64,000 nucleotides of DNA. Source: Sulfitobacter sp. SK012 (GTDB lineage: Bacteria; Pseudomonadota; Alphaproteobacteria; Rhodobacterales; Rhodobacteraceae). Shown in pieces: positions 24,627 to 35,715 of the stretch. The DNA lies in the NCBI RefSeq assembly GCF_003352085.1, contig NZ_CP025804.1:1674001-1738000 (forward strand), written 5' to 3'. The first letter of the stretch is position 1; each line of letters begins with the position of its first letter. A program made the translations under genes and the position numbers. The notes under the pieces were generated by a model, which searched no databases, was not told the origin of the DNA, and saw only the letters and a program-made list of their open reading frames with translations.

Positions 24627-26410
24627 TCCGCACACCGCTTCGCCCACTGGCGCGTATTCTTCAGGCCCGTGCAAAGGGCGAAAACCCCGACGCGATTGAA
24701 CGCGAAAACAAACGTATCCGGCACGAGCAGATGCGGGATCACTCCCGGATGCGGGCCGAAGGTCGGCTATTGGTGCTGAGCGTGTTCTTTTTCTGTGCTT
24801 TTTCTGTTGTTGGTGCCCGTATGGGCCTGTTGGCGATGTCTGATCCGGTAGAGCCGCGCGCGCAGGCACCGGGATCGGTTATCTCGGCCACGCGGGCCGA
24901 TATCGTGGACCGCAACGGCAGTATTCTGGCCACAAATTTTGACACCCATGCTCTCTATGCGCAGCCCAAACAGATGATTGATCCGCAAGCTGTGGCAACA
25001 AAACTGGTGGGTATTTTTCCAGACCTGAAACAAGAACGCCTGGTTAAAGATTTTACGGGCAGCCGTAAGTTCTTGTGGATCAAAAAGAAAATCAGCCCTG
25101 AGCAAATGCAAGCCGTGCATGAGATCGGCGACCCGGGCCTACTTTTTGCTCCGCGCGACATGCGACTTTATCCCAATGGCAAGCTTGCCGCGCATGTGAT
25201 GGGCGGGGCCAGCTTTGGCCGAGAAGGTGTGCGTGCAGCAGAAGTGATCGGTGTGGCAGGGGTCGAGCGGTATTACGACGACTATCTGCGTGATCCGGCG
25301 AATGGCGGCAAACCGCTTGAGCTGTCAATCGATCTGAGCGTACAGGCGGCCTCCGAACGGGTTCTTTGGGGCGGCATGAAGCTGATGAACGCTAAAGGTG
25401 CCACCAGTATTTTGATGGATGTGAAAACTGGCGAAGTCATCAGCGTTGTTTCACTGCCCAGCTTTGATCCCAATAACCGTCCGCGCCCTATAATTGTGGG
25501 CGATGCGTCTGACAGCCCGCTTTTTAACCGCTCGGTTCAGGGTGTGTATGAGTTGGGCTCGACCTTCAAGATTTTCGCCGCCGCCCAAGCGATGGAACTG
25601 GGGCTGGTGAATGCGTCTACTGTGATCGATACCAAAGGCCCGATGCGCGTTGGCGGACGGCGCATTGGTGAATTCCGCAACAAGAATTACGGCGAGCTAA
25701 CCGTGTCTGAGATCATCGAGAAATCCTCGAACCGTGGCACGGGCCGTATGGCGTTGATGATTGGGCCAAAGCGGCAGCAAGAATTCCTGAAATCAATGGG
25801 CTTTTTTGAAGCAACCCCGTTTGAGATTGTCGAGGCGTCAGGTGGTAAACCCCTGTTGCCAAAGAAGTGGACTGATCTATCGGCAGTCACGATTTCTTAT
25901 GGGCATGGCATGTCCACCACGCCAATGCATTTGGCGGCGGGCTACGCCGCGATTGCCAATGGGGGGCGTGTGGTCAAGCCGACGCTGCTCAAACAAAACG
26001 GCCCGCAATTGGGCGCTCGGGTGATGTCAGAACAAACGGCACATGAGGCCCGCAAAATGCTGCGCGCCGTGGTGGCCAGTGGTACCGCCAGTTTTGGCGA
26101 AGTGCCTGGCTATGAGGTTGCAGGCAAAACAGGCACCGCAGATAAACCAAAGCCAAGCGGTGGATATTACAAAGACAAAGTCATCGGCACGTTCGCGGCG
26201 ATGTTCCCTGCCTCGAACCCACAGTACGTGTTGGTCGTGACGTTGGATGAACCAGTTGAAACTTCGGGCAAAAAACCACGCCGCACCGCAGGTTGGACGG
26301 CCGTGCCTGTCGCCGCAGAGATGATCAAACGCGTGGCCCCTCTCTTGGGAATGCGACCTTCTGTTGAACCCGTGCAAGTCACTGGTATAACGCTGACCAG
26401 CAGCAACTAA
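24623..26410 (+). CDS. ftsI: Peptidoglycan D,D-transpeptidase FtsI (PBP3)
   Basis: Septal class B penicillin-binding protein that cross-links peptidoglycan at division. A cytoplasmic tail of about 45 residues precedes one membrane helix (LLVLSVFFFCAFSVVGARMGLLAM). The pedestal domain follows (RADIVDRNGSILATN). The transpeptidase domain has Ser313 in GSTFK, the SSN motif (EKSSNRGTG) and KTGT (AGKTGTADKPK). 595 aa. Start overlaps ftsL by 4 bases. Confidence 0.97.
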   Translation: MIRTPLRPLARILQARAKGENPDAIERENKRIRHEQMRDHSRMRAEGRLLVLSVFFFCAFSVVGARMGLLAMSDPVEPRAQAPGSVISATRADIVDRNGSILATNFDTHALYAQPKQMIDPQAVATKLVGIFPDLKQERLVKDFTGSRKFLWIKKKISPEQMQAVHEIGDPGLLFAPRDMRLYPNGKLAAHVMGGASFGREGVRAAEVIGVAGVERYYDDYLRDPANGGKPLELSIDLSVQAASERVLWGGMKLMNAKGATSILMDVKTGEVISVVSLPSFDPNNRPRPIIVGDASDSPLFNRSVQGVYELGSTFKIFAAAQAMELGLVNASTVIDTKGPMRVGGRRIGEFRNKNYGELTVSEIIEKSSNRGTGRMALMIGPKRQQEFLKSMGFFEATPFEIVEASGGKPLLPKKWTDLSAVTISYGHGMSTTPMHLAAGYAAIANGGRVVKPTLLKQNGPQLGARVMSEQTAHEARKMLRAVVASGTASFGEVPGYEVAGKTGTADKPKPSGGYYKDKVIGTFAAMFPASNPQYVLVVTLDEPVETSGKKPRRTAGWTAVPVAAEMIKRVAPLLGMRPSVEPVQVTGITLTSSN

Positions 26411-26422
26411 TAAAGCATAAAT

Positions 26423-27904
26423 ATGAGCGTGAAGGCCGTCCCGTTAACCTCTCTCGGTCTCACCGCTCGCAGCGGCAAGGCCCCCCAGATCACTGGCATT
26501 GCGGTGGACAGCCGCGCTGTAAAAGACGGCTATTTGTTTGCGGCAATGCCTGGATCAAAAATTCACGGGGCCGAGTTTATTCAATATGCTTTGCGGCAAG
26601 GGGCCGTGGCCGTTTTGACGGATGCGGCAGGTGCGGCGATTGCTGCTGATTTGCTGGCGGAGGCGGGCACTGCCGTGGTCGTGACGGATGCCCCACGTGA
26701 AGCGTTGTCGTGGACCGCTGCACTTTGGCACGGCGCGCAGCCAGAGACGGTTGTGGCTGTCACCGGCACCAATGGAAAGACCTCGGTGGCCACGTTTGTG
26801 CGTCAAATCTGGATTGAGTTGGACCTCGCGGCGGTCAACCTTGGCACAACCGGGGTTGAGGGCGCGTGGTCTGCTCCTCTTGCTCACACTACGCCCGAGC
26901 CTTTGACGCTTCACCGTGTTTTGGCCGAAGCCACAGTCCACGGCATCACCCATGCGGCGATGGAGGCATCAAGCCACGGCCTTGATCAACGCCGCCTTGA
27001 TGGGGTGACACTAGCGGCTGCTGGTTTCACGAATTTCACGCAAGATCATCTGGATTATCACGACACGTTCGACGCTTATTTTGATGCCAAGGTCGGGCTG
27101 TTTTCGCGTGTGTTGCCCGAGAATGGCACAGCGGTGATCAACATCGATGATCCCAAAGGCGTCGACATGGTTGCAATCGCGCGGGCGCGCGGCAATGCGG
27201 TTTTATCTGTGGGGCGCGACGGTGGTGATCTGCACCTGACAGGGCAGCGTTTTGATGCGACGGGACAAGATTTGCGCTTTGAGTGGCAAGGCAAGACCTT
27301 CCAAAAGCGGCTGGAACTGATTGGCGGATTTCAGGCCGATAACGTGCTGCTGGCCGCCGGATTGGTGATCGCCTGCGGGGCAGAACCCGCTGATGTGTTT
27401 GATACATTTCCTCATCTAACGACCGTTCGTGGCCGAATGCAGTTGGCCGCCACGCGCGACAATGGTGGGGCTGTATTCGTCGATTATGCTCATACGCCCG
27501 ACGCCATAGCCACCGCGCTGGCCGCGATGCGGCCGCATGTGATGGGACGGCTCGTGGCGATTGTCGGTGCAGGCGGTGACCGCGATGCTGGTAAACGGCC
27601 TTTGATGGGGCAGGCGGCGACACAGCATGCAGATGTTGTGTTTGTGACGGATGATAATCCCCGCAGCGAAGATCCCGCAACCATCCGGGCGGCCGTTCTG
27701 GACGGTGCACCTGATGCAATTGAAGTTGGGGACCGCGCCGAGGCGATTTTGCGCGGGGTCGATGCCATTGGCCCTGGTGACGCGCTGCTGATTGCGGGCA
27801 AAGGGCATGAGACCGGGCAGACCGTCGGCGACGATGTGCTGCCCTTTGATGACGTGGAACAGGCGAGCGTTGCAGTTGCAGCACTTGACGGGAGACTGGC
27901 ATGA
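26423..27904 (+). CDS. murE: UDP-MurNAc-L-Ala-D-Glu : meso-diaminopimelate ligase
   Basis: Adds meso-DAP to the peptidoglycan precursor in the cytoplasm. ATP-binding loop VTGTNGKTSVATFVRQ; TTPEPLTLHR and EASSHGLDQRRL substrate motifs; and C-terminal VTDDNPRSEDPATI, where DNPR marks DAP-specific rather than lysine-specific enzymes. 493 aa. A weak ribosome-binding site precedes ATG 26423; the stop overlaps murF by 4 bases. Confidence 0.97.
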   Translation: MSVKAVPLTSLGLTARSGKAPQITGIAVDSRAVKDGYLFAAMPGSKIHGAEFIQYALRQGAVAVLTDAAGAAIAADLLAEAGTAVVVTDAPREALSWTAALWHGAQPETVVAVTGTNGKTSVATFVRQIWIELDLAAVNLGTTGVEGAWSAPLAHTTPEPLTLHRVLAEATVHGITHAAMEASSHGLDQRRLDGVTLAAAGFTNFTQDHLDYHDTFDAYFDAKVGLFSRVLPENGTAVINIDDPKGVDMVAIARARGNAVLSVGRDGGDLHLTGQRFDATGQDLRFEWQGKTFQKRLELIGGFQADNVLLAAGLVIACGAEPADVFDTFPHLTTVRGRMQLAATRDNGGAVFVDYAHTPDAIATALAAMRPHVMGRLVAIVGAGGDRDAGKRPLMGQAATQHADVVFVTDDNPRSEDPATIRAAVLDGAPDAIEVGDRAEAILRGVDAIGPGDALLIAGKGHETGQTVGDDVLPFDDVEQASVAVAALDGRLA

Positions 27905-29328
27905 GCTTGTGGACAGCAGCAGAAGCAGTAGCGGCAACCGGGGGGCGTGCCGTCGGGGACTGGGCTTGCGACGGCGTGTCGATTGACACCCGCACGATTG
28001 AACCGGGTGATTTGTTTGTCGCGCTCAAAGATATCCGCGACGGGCATGATTTTGTCGCACAGGCGCTTGAAAAAGGAGCTGGTGCCGCGCTGGTAAGCCA
28101 CGTGCCGAAGGACGTTTCCGCAAATGCGCCTCTGCTGATTGTGGATGATGTGCTGCGCGGTCTTGAAGCGCTCGGTGTGGCTGCGCGCGCGCGCACAAAC
28201 GCCAAGGTCGCCGCAATCACGGGCAGCGTGGGCAAAACATCAACAAAGGAAATGCTGCTTGCGATGCTTCAGGGGCAGGGCCGGACCCATGCCAGCGTGG
28301 CAAGTTACAACAACCATTGGGGCGTGCCGCTGACCCTTGCGCGGATGCCGCAGGACACTGAAATTGCCATCATCGAGATTGGCATGAACCATCCCGGAGA
28401 GATCGCCCCGCTGGCGCGCATGGCCCGTCCGCATGTGGCGATGATCACCACGGTTGCCGCAGCGCATCTTGAAGCATTCGACGATGTCTCAGAAATTGCG
28501 ATCGAAAAAGCCAGCGTTTTCGAGGGGCTCCCGATCGGGGGGGCGGCAATCGTCAATGCAGATATTGAACATGCCGCTATCTTGATGGCCAAGACCTTGG
28601 ATTGCCGGTTAAACGGCATGAGCTTTGGCGAGCATGGCTATGAATATAAAATGAAAAACGTCTCTATCCAAGGTGAGATAACAGTAGCTCAGGCTGACGT
28701 GAACGGAACGCCGCTATTGTTTAAGATCGGCACGCCGGGGCGGCATTTTGCGATGAATGCGCTGGGTGCGTTGGCCGTGGTTGAGGCGTTGGGCGCTGAT
28801 CTGGCGCTGGCCGCGACGGCTTTGGGACGGTGGAGCCCCTATAAAGGGCGCGGCGTGCGGGAGGTCATTTACCTTGATCCCGTCGAGACACATATGACGC
28901 TCAATTTGATTGATGACAGCTACAACGCCAATCCGACCTCCATGGCAGCAGCGCTCGAGGTGTTGGCGGGTGCCCAAGTGACCCACGATATTGGCCGCGT
29001 CAGCAAAGGTCGGCGGATCGCGTTTTTAGGTGACATGAAAGAACTGGGGCCAGACGCCATTGCTTTGCATGCTGGCATCGCTCATCTGGACGCAACAAAA
29101 GAGCTGGACGTTGTCCATTGCGTCGGCCCCTTGATGCGCGCGCTTTATGATCTGTTGCCAGATCATAAGCGTGGCCATTGGACCGAGACTTCTGAGGAAA
29201 TGCTGACCGGTCTACGCGGGCGGCTCGACAGTGGCGACGTGGTGCTGGCCAAGGGATCGCTGAGCATGAAACTGGGCCTGATCGTTGACGCCATCCGCAA
29301 AATGGGCCATCCGGGTGCAGGGGTGTGA
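27901..29328 (+). CDS. murF: UDP-MurNAc-tripeptide : D-Ala-D-Ala ligase
   Basis: Completes the UDP-MurNAc-pentapeptide. N-terminal substrate domain with DGVSIDTRTIEPGDLFVALKD; ATP loop ITGSVGKTSTKEML; NNHWGVPLTLARMP and IEIGMNHPGEI; and DDSYNANPTSMAAALEVL in the C-terminal part. 475 aa. Start overlaps the murE stop (ATGA). Confidence 0.97.
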   Translation: MSLWTAAEAVAATGGRAVGDWACDGVSIDTRTIEPGDLFVALKDIRDGHDFVAQALEKGAGAALVSHVPKDVSANAPLLIVDDVLRGLEALGVAARARTNAKVAAITGSVGKTSTKEMLLAMLQGQGRTHASVASYNNHWGVPLTLARMPQDTEIAIIEIGMNHPGEIAPLARMARPHVAMITTVAAAHLEAFDDVSEIAIEKASVFEGLPIGGAAIVNADIEHAAILMAKTLDCRLNGMSFGEHGYEYKMKNVSIQGEITVAQADVNGTPLLFKIGTPGRHFAMNALGALAVVEALGADLALAATALGRWSPYKGRGVREVIYLDPVETHMTLNLIDDSYNANPTSMAAALEVLAGAQVTHDIGRVSKGRRIAFLGDMKELGPDAIALHAGIAHLDATKELDVVHCVGPLMRALYDLLPDHKRGHWTETSEEMLTGLRGRLDSGDVVLAKGSLSMKLGLIVDAIRKMGHPGAGV

Positions 29329-29369
29329 CACGCCACGCACCCACTAGATTTTGAGTTAGGACGCGCGCG

Positions 29370-30452
29370 ATGCTCTATTGGTTGACACATCTGTCGGACG
29401 GCGGCGATTTTTTTAACCTCTTTCGCTATATTACATTCCGCGCCGGCGGAGCGTTCCTGACCGCTTTGATTTTTGGCTTTTTGTTTGGCAAACCTTTGAT
29501 TGCGGTGCTGCGGCGGCGGCAGGGCAAGGGACAACCCATCCGAGATGACGGCCCCGAAGGGCATTTCGTCAAAGCGGGCACACCGACCATGGGTGGCTTG
29601 CTGATTGTGGGCGCTTTGCTCACCTCGACATTGCTTTGGGCCCGGTTGGACAATCCGTTTGTTTGGCTTGTGTTGTTTGTCACGATGAGTTTTGCGGCGA
29701 TTGGATTTGCCGATGATTACGCCAAGGTGTCCAAACAGACTGTGGCTGGTGTTTCCAGCAAGGTCCGGCTGCTGTTGGGGCTGGTGATATCGGGCATTGC
29801 AGGGTTCTGGGCGGCGCAATACCACCCCGAAGCGTTGCAATATAAATTGGCATTGCCGGTGTTCAAAGACACGCTGCTTAACCTCGGCTTCTTGTTCGTG
29901 CCTTTTTCGGTGATTGTTATCGTGGGCTCTGCCAATGCGGTGAACCTGACGGATGGCCTTGATGGGCTGGCGATCATGCCGGTGATGATTGCGGCGGGCA
30001 CGTTGGGTGTGATTGCCTATGCCGTCGGGCGGGTCGATTTCACCGAATATCTAGACGTGCATTATGTACCAGGAACCGGTGAAATCTTGGTCTTTACCGC
30101 TGGGATATTTGGCGGGGGGCTTGGATTTTTGTGGTATAACGCGCCGCCTGCGGCTGTGTTCATGGGCGATACCGGATCGCTTGCACTTGGTGGTGCTTTG
30201 GGTGCGATTGCCGTGGCCACCAAGCACGAGTTGGTGCTGGCGATCGTCGGTGGTTTGTTTGTGGTCGAGGCGATGTCGGTGATCATTCAGGTGCTCTATT
30301 TCAAACGGACGGGCAAGCGGGTGTTTTTGATGGCACCGATCCATCACCACTATGAAAAAAAGGGCTGGGCTGAGCCGCAGATTGTCATCCGGTTCTGGAT
30401 TATCTCACTGATCCTCGCGATGATCGGGCTGGCGACGCTGAAGGTACGCTAA
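29370..30452 (+). CDS. mraY: Phospho-MurNAc-pentapeptide transferase
   Basis: Integral membrane enzyme that makes lipid I from UDP-MurNAc-pentapeptide and undecaprenyl phosphate. About ten hydrophobic segments. Active-site motifs: [29 protein letters not shown] (catalytic Asp pair), [13 protein letters not shown] and the C-terminal [12 protein letters not shown]. 360 aa. TTAGGACG precedes ATG 29370. Confidence 0.98.
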   Translation: MLYWLTHLSDGGDFFNLFRYITFRAGGAFLTALIFGFLFGKPLIAVLRRRQGKGQPIRDDGPEGHFVKAGTPTMGGLLIVGALLTSTLLWARLDNPFVWLVLFVTMSFAAIGFADDYAKVSKQTVAGVSSKVRLLLGLVISGIAGFWAAQYHPEALQYKLALPVFKDTLLNLGFLFVPFSVIVIVGSANAVNLTDGLDGLAIMPVMIAAGTLGVIAYAVGRVDFTEYLDVHYVPGTGEILVFTAGIFGGGLGFLWYNAPPAAVFMGDTGSLALGGALGAIAVATKHELVLAIVGGLFVVEAMSVIIQVLYFKRTGKRVFLMAPIHHHYEKKGWAEPQIVIRFWIISLILAMIGLATLKVR

Positions 30453-30612
30453 ACGCGGCTGTCTTGTTTTAGGCTCACCACATTGCCCAAGTTTCGCTCT
30501 CCGCGCAGGTCATCGGTGACTGCGATAAGTTCTCGCATGATGGGGCAGCTCCGGCTTGTGGTGCCAGCGCTTTGCGCCCATTGTAATCGTCAGCAATAAC
30601 AGGGGGTGCAGC

Positions 30613-32016
30613 GTGATTCCAGTTCAGGGATTGGCGGGGGCGAAAGTCGCCGTTTTGGGGCTTGGCAGGTCAGGTTTGAGTGCCGCGCGTGCATTGAGGG
30701 CAGGTGGCGCTGAGGCGATTTGTTGGGATGATAACCCTGCCGCGCGCGACGTGGCCGAGGCCGAAGGGTTTTTGATACAAGATCTGCGCCGAAACGGATC
30801 GTTTGAAGCGATTGCGCGACTGGTTGTTAGTCCTGGAATTGCGCATCTATACCCTGCGCCGAACCCTGTGGTTGCTGCGGCACTTGAGGCAGGCGTACCG
30901 GTTGATAATGATATTGGCCTGTTTTTCCAAAGCTTCGCGACACAAGCTTGGGACAACATGGGGACGATGCCTCGGATCGTGGCAGTCACTGGATCAAACG
31001 GTAAGTCGACGACTTCTGCGCTTATTCACCACATCCTGACCGAAGCAGGGCGGCCCAGCCAGTTGGCGGGCAATATCGGGCGTGGTGTTCTAGACATCGA
31101 ACCTAGCGAAAATGGCGGCGTCGTTGTGCTGGAGCTGTCGAGCTATCAGACTGAGCTCGCCCGCAGCCTAACGCCGGATGTGGCGGTGTTCACCAACCTT
31201 AGCCCTGATCACCTGGAACGACATGGCGGAATGGGCGGCTATTTCGCAGCAAAGAGGCGCCTTTTTGCTGAGGGTGGGCCGGACCGTGCGGTGGTCGGCG
31301 TAGATGAAAATGAAGGGATGTTCTTGGCCGGACAACTGACGGAGGGGCGCAGCGATGATCGCGTGATCCGTGTCAGTGTCACCCGCAAGTTAACCGGACC
31401 GGGATGGCAGGTGTTCGCACGCAAAGGGTTCTTGTCCGAATACCGGCGCGGAAAACAAGCAGCGTCGGTTGATTTGCGCAGTGTGCCGGGTTTGCCGGGT
31501 GCGCATAACCATCAAAACGCCTGTGCAGCCTATGCGGCATGTCGGTCGTTGGGCCTGCCTCCCAAGGTCGTTGAGGCAGCGTTCCACAGCTTTGGCGGGT
31601 TGCCGCACCGCAGCCAGATGATCGGCGAGGCAGGTGGTGTGCGTTTTGTGAATGACAGCAAAGCAACGAATGTGGATTCGGCGGCCAAAGCCTTGGTAGC
31701 GTTCTCGAATATCCGGTGGATTTGTGGCGGGTTGGAGAAGGAAGGCGGGTTGTCCGGGCTGGCAGTCGCCTCCAAATCCGTGCGCAAAGCTTATGTGATC
31801 GGTCGAGAGGCGGCAGGGTTTGCAATGCAGCTGGAGGTCGAAGCCGAAGTTTGTGGCACGATGGAAGCGGCCGTCGCCAGTGCTGTGGCGGATGCAGAAC
31901 CGGGCGATGTGGTCTTGCTGGCGCCTGCGGCAGCGAGCTTTGATCAATATGACAGTTTTGAGCGGCGCGGCGATGATTTCATTGCGCAAGTTGAGGCGCA
32001 TTTGCAGCGGGACTAA
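30613..32016 (+). CDS. murD: UDP-N-acetylmuramoyl-L-alanine : D-glutamate ligase
   Basis: Adds D-glutamate to UDP-MurNAc-L-Ala. UDP-binding N-terminal domain ([18 protein letters not shown]), ATP loop [37 protein letters not shown] and C-terminal [16 protein letters not shown]. The GTG at 30613 with AGGGGG upstream gives the family N-terminus; the frame is open from 30556. Its stop overlaps the stop of a convergent flavoprotein gene (shared CTAA), so the leading dcw operon must end here. Confidence 0.95.
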   Translation: MIPVQGLAGAKVAVLGLGRSGLSAARALRAGGAEAICWDDNPAARDVAEAEGFLIQDLRRNGSFEAIARLVVSPGIAHLYPAPNPVVAAALEAGVPVDNDIGLFFQSFATQAWDNMGTMPRIVAVTGSNGKSTTSALIHHILTEAGRPSQLAGNIGRGVLDIEPSENGGVVVLELSSYQTELARSLTPDVAVFTNLSPDHLERHGGMGGYFAAKRRLFAEGGPDRAVVGVDENEGMFLAGQLTEGRSDDRVIRVSVTRKLTGPGWQVFARKGFLSEYRRGKQAASVDLRSVPGLPGAHNHQNACAAYAACRSLGLPPKVVEAAFHSFGGLPHRSQMIGEAGGVRFVNDSKATNVDSAAKALVAFSNIRWICGGLEKEGGLSGLAVASKSVRKAYVIGREAAGFAMQLEVEAEVCGTMEAAVASAVADAEPGDVVLLAPAAASFDQYDSFERRGDDFIAQVEAHLQRD

Positions 32017-33188
32017 GCGCTAAGCGCAAGGGCAGTGACCATGGCCGAAGACCAAGCCCATTGAAAGTTGTATCCGCCAAGCCAGCCCGTGACATCGACC
32101 GCTTCGCCGATGAAATAGAGGTTTGGATGCGCTTTGGTAGCCATGGTTTTTGACGACAACGCATCAGTGTCTATCCCGCCCAAGGTGACTTCGGCGGTGC
32201 GGTAGCCTTCGGTCCCCGATGGTGTGAGCTGCCAGTCTTGCAGCGCGGTGATGAGCGTAGTGAGGCGGGTGTCCGACCAATCCGCAAGGTTCCCAGACAA
32301 GTCATGGATCGTGGCGAGGTGATCAACCAAGCGCCCGGGCAGCAGACGCGCAAGTTCAGTTGTGAAGTTGCGCCGGCCCGCCGTTTGGCGCTGCGCGCGC
32401 AGTTGCGACAGCAGATCAGGGCCGGGACAGATGTTGACCGAAATGGGCGTGCCTTCGTCCCAATAGGATGACGCCTGCAAGATCGCGGGCCCAGAGAGCC
32501 CTCGGTGGGTGAATAGCATTGCTTCTTCAAAGCTGACGGTGCCTGCGCGCACGATCGAATGCGTTGCGGTGCCTGAAAGGGGGGCAAACCGGCTGTCTGC
32601 AAAGGTGAAAGGCACAAGCGCGGGTCGTGTTGGTGTGACGGGGATGCCAAATTGCGTGGCGATATCATAGGCCAACCCTGTCGCGCCCATCTTGGGGATC
32701 GATTTGCCACCTGTCGCGACAATAAGGTTCTTTGCGGTGATTGTCATAATTTTATCAGGCGTTTGCAGCTGAAAGCTAAAGTGGTCACTTGTTTGCTCAA
32801 ACCCGGAGGCCGAGCTGTTCAGGTACATTTCGACGCCGTTTTGTTCCATCATCTCGCGCAGCATTGCGACGATCTGTTTGGCTGAGCCATCGCAAAAGAG
32901 CTGACCGAGGGTTTTTTCATGCCAGTCGATGCCGTGGCTGTCGATGAGATCGATAAAGTCCCATTGAGTGTAGCGGGCCAAGGCGGATTTGGCGAAATGA
33001 GGGTTGTTGCTTAGGAATGCATCAGGGTTTGTATGCAGATTGGTGAAATTGCAGCGCCCGCCGCCTGAAATGCGGATCTTTTCACCCGGTGCACGGGCAT
33101 GGTCCACGATCAGCACGCGCCCCGGTGCATGGGCGGCGCACATCATGCCGGCGGCTCCGGCTCCTATTATGGCTGTGTCAAACTGCAT
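32013..33188 (-). CDS. HI0933/YhiN-type flavoprotein (putative FAD-dependent oxidoreductase)
   Basis: A 391-residue protein of the HI0933/BaiN-like family. N-terminal FAD-binding Rossmann motif ([16 protein letters not shown]) followed by the family signature [14 protein letters not shown]; a later [17 protein letters not shown] and C-terminal [25 protein letters not shown] complete the FAD site. ATG 33188 starts directly at the Rossmann fold; the open frame continues upstream to 33296. The reaction is not established for most members. It lies inside the dcw cluster in the opposite direction, between murD and ftsW. Confidence 0.9.
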   Translation of the reverse strand: MQFDTAIIGAGAAGMMCAAHAPGRVLIVDHARAPGEKIRISGGGRCNFTNLHTNPDAFLSNNPHFAKSALARYTQWDFIDLIDSHGIDWHEKTLGQLFCDGSAKQIVAMLREMMEQNGVEMYLNSSASGFEQTSDHFSFQLQTPDKIMTITAKNLIVATGGKSIPKMGATGLAYDIATQFGIPVTPTRPALVPFTFADSRFAPLSGTATHSIVRAGTVSFEEAMLFTHRGLSGPAILQASSYWDEGTPISVNICPGPDLLSQLRAQRQTAGRRNFTTELARLLPGRLVDHLATIHDLSGNLADWSDTRLTTLITALQDWQLTPSGTEGYRTAEVTLGGIDTDALSSKTMATKAHPNLYFIGEAVDVTGWLGGYNFQWAWSSAMVTALALSA

Positions 33189-33448
33189 CCGGGCGGCGTG
33201 CCTGATCGCGGAGGTGCGGTCAAGCGCCGGGGTGCTGTTTGCAAATGACACCGAAAGCCAGTTTACGAAGCTCTGGAAGTTCGCAGGCGGCGACAATCAG
33301 CCGCTTTAGAGACCCATAAGGGGATCATATCTGTTTAAAACAACGTGTTTGCAGGGCGAAACAGACTAGCTTTGAGCCGATTTTAGCGCTATGCTTGCGC
33401 TTGAGACTCCCGAAAAGGGGGCGGACGAGGCAGTGTAAGGCAGTACCC

Positions 33449-34618
33449 ATGACAGAGATGGTCTATGGCGCAGTTCCAGTTCGGGACGGCGAACCAATTC
33501 TTCCAAAATGGTGGCGCACCATTGATAAGTGGGCTTTGTCCTTCATCTTAATGCTGTTCGCCGTCGGCTTGTTGCTTGGCTTGGCGGCATCGCCCCCCTT
33601 GGCTGCGAAAAACGGGTTTGACCCTTTTCATTATGTGCAGCGACAGGCATTTTTCGGCGGTGTTGCGATGATCGCCATGCTTCTGACGTCAATGATGTCG
33701 CCGGTTTTGGTGCGCCGTCTTGCGGTGGTGGGGTTCCTTGCAGCCTTTGTGGGGCTGGCATTGCTGCCGTTTTTTGGCACAGATTTCGGCAAAGGTGCGA
33801 TGCGCTGGTACAGCCTCGGCTTTGCGAGCATTCAGCCTTCTGAGTTTCTTAAGCCTGGGTTTGTTGTCGTTACGGCCTGGATGTTGGCTGCGAGCCTTGA
33901 GATTAACGGACCACCGGGGCGCACGTGGTCATTCGCCCTGTGTATCGCGATTGTTCTGATGCTGGCGATGCAGCCTGATTTTGGCCAAGCTTGTTTGGTT
34001 CTGTTTGGCTGGGGTGTGATGTATTTTGTGGCCGGCGCACCGATTGTGCTGCTGGTTGGAATGGCAGGGCTTGTCGTAGTGGCGGGCACTGTCGCCTACT
34101 CAAATTCAGAACATTTTGCGCGCCGTATCGATGGCTTTCTGAGTGTTGATGTCGATCCGACCACCCAGTTGGGGTATGCGACAAACGCGATCCGCGAAGG
34201 CGGGCTTTTTGGTGTCGGCGTGGGGGAGGGCGAGGTCAAATGGTCGCTGCCTGATGCGCATACTGATTTCATCATTGCCGTCGCGGCCGAAGAATACGGT
34301 CTGGTGCTCGTTTTGACCATTATAGCGCTTTATACCTTTATTGTGGTACGCTCGCTCTTGCGGTTGGTGCGGGAGCGTGACCCGTTTATCCGGCTTGCTG
34401 GCACAGGGATTGCGTGCATGTTTGGGGTTCAGGCCATGATCAACATGGGAGTTGCGGTGCGGCTGTTGCCGGCCAAAGGCATGACGCTGCCGTTTGTAAG
34501 TTATGGCGGGTCTTCGGTGATTGCGTCAGGCATCGCATTGGGGATGTTGCTGGCGTTTACACGCAACCGTCCGCAAGGCCAGATCAGTGATCTTTTGTCC
34601 CGAGGGCGTGCGCGGTGA
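33449..34618 (+). CDS. ftsW: Septal peptidoglycan glycosyltransferase FtsW
   Basis: SEDS-family membrane polymerase working with FtsI. About ten membrane segments; conserved [24 protein letters not shown] (the loop with the essential acidic residues nearby), [11 protein letters not shown] and the C-terminal [28 protein letters not shown]. 389 aa. I chose ATG 33449 with AAGG upstream. Because the preceding gene is reversed, ftsW must have its own promoter in 33189-33448. Confidence 0.95.
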   Translation: MTEMVYGAVPVRDGEPILPKWWRTIDKWALSFILMLFAVGLLLGLAASPPLAAKNGFDPFHYVQRQAFFGGVAMIAMLLTSMMSPVLVRRLAVVGFLAAFVGLALLPFFGTDFGKGAMRWYSLGFASIQPSEFLKPGFVVVTAWMLAASLEINGPPGRTWSFALCIAIVLMLAMQPDFGQACLVLFGWGVMYFVAGAPIVLLVGMAGLVVVAGTVAYSNSEHFARRIDGFLSVDVDPTTQLGYATNAIREGGLFGVGVGEGEVKWSLPDAHTDFIIAVAAEEYGLVLVLTIIALYTFIVVRSLLRLVRERDPFIRLAGTGIACMFGVQAMINMGVAVRLLPAKGMTLPFVSYGGSSVIASGIALGMLLAFTRNRPQGQISDLLSRGRAR

Positions 34619-35715
34619 GGCAGCCCCTTCTTATTATCGCGGCAGGCGGCACGGGCGGGCATATGTTTCCCGCGCAGGCATTGGCCGAGGTTATGCTGTC
34701 GCGCGGTTGGCGCATCAAGCTGAGTACGGACCCACGTGGCGCACGCTATACCGGCGCGTTTCCGGACGCAGTTGAGATTGCGCAGATCAGCAGCGCCACC
34801 TTTGCGCGCGGTGGTTTACTGGCCAAAGCTGTCGTGCCTTTTCGGCTCGGCTTTGGCGTGATCAAAGCGGCGATTTCCATGCTGATGGACAAACCTGCGA
34901 TGGTTATCGGCTTTGGCGGATATCCAAGCATTCCCGCGCTAAGTGCGGCGACGTTGCTGCGCCTTCCACGTATTATCCACGAACAAAATGGTGTGCTGGG
35001 CCGCGTAAACGAGATCTTTGCAACCCGCGTTGATGCTGTTGCATGCGGCACATGGCCCACAACTTTGCCAGAAGGCATTGATGGGTATCACGTCGGCAAT
35101 CCTGTCCGCGAAGCTGTGCTGGACCGTGCGGGTGCGGGCTATATTCCGCCCGGCGATTACCCGATGGAGTTGTTGGTCATGGGCGGCAGCCAAGGCGCGC
35201 GCATCTTAAGCGATGTTGTGCCACCGGCCATCGCTGCGTTGCCCATCGATCGGTTGCGCAATATTCGGGTCAGCCACCAAGCCCGCGAAGAAGACGGCCA
35301 ACGGGTCGCTGATTTCTATGCTGAGGCGGGGATTGAAGCGGACGTTCAGCCGTTTTTTCATGACGTTCCGCGGCGCATGTCTGAGGCTCAATTGGTAATC
35401 AGTCGGGCAGGGGCATCGAGTGTTGCTGATCTGACGGTGATTGGACGTCCGTCGATCCTAATTCCGTTTGCCGCAGCGACAGGCGATCATCAGGTTGCGA
35501 ACGCCCACGGACTTGTGGAAAAGGGCTCCGCCATCTTAATCCAAGAATCTGCAGCGACGCCGGAAAGTCTGGCTGAGAATATCGAACTGGTGCTCTCCAA
35601 TCCGGATGCTGCGCTGCAAATGGCCAACTCGGCGTTGACGCTGGGCAAGCCGGAAGCCGCGCAAACGCTAGCGGATATGGTCGAGTATTTTGCGAACAAG
35701 GAAGAAACAACATGA
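34615..35715 (+). CDS. murG: UDP-GlcNAc transferase MurG (lipid II synthesis)
   Basis: Transfers GlcNAc to lipid I at the inner membrane face. GT-B fold: N-terminal [36 protein letters not shown] and [12 protein letters not shown]-terminal [16 protein letters not shown] and [35 protein letters not shown], which bind the donor. GTG start at 34615 overlaps the ftsW stop (GTGA); its stop overlaps murC. 366 aa. Confidence 0.97.
   Translation: MRQPLLIIAAGGTGGHMFPAQALAEVMLSRGWRIKLSTDPRGARYTGAFPDAVEIAQISSATFARGGLLAKAVVPFRLGFGVIKAAISMLMDKPAMVIGFGGYPSIPALSAATLLRLPRIIHEQNGVLGRVNEIFATRVDAVACGTWPTTLPEGIDGYHVGNPVREAVLDRAGAGYIPPGDYPMELLVMGGSQGARILSDVVPPAIAALPIDRLRNIRVSHQAREEDGQRVADFYAEAGIEADVQPFFHDVPRRMSEAQLVISRAGASSVADLTVIGRPSILIPFAAATGDHQVANAHGLVEKGSAILIQESAATPESLAENIELVLSNPDAALQMANSALTLGKPEAAQTLADMVEYFANKEETT

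Noticed and set aside
27138..28235. A 365-codon minus-strand frame over murE/murF
   Set aside because: Antisense to murE and murF with no start signal; composition is that of a shadow frame.
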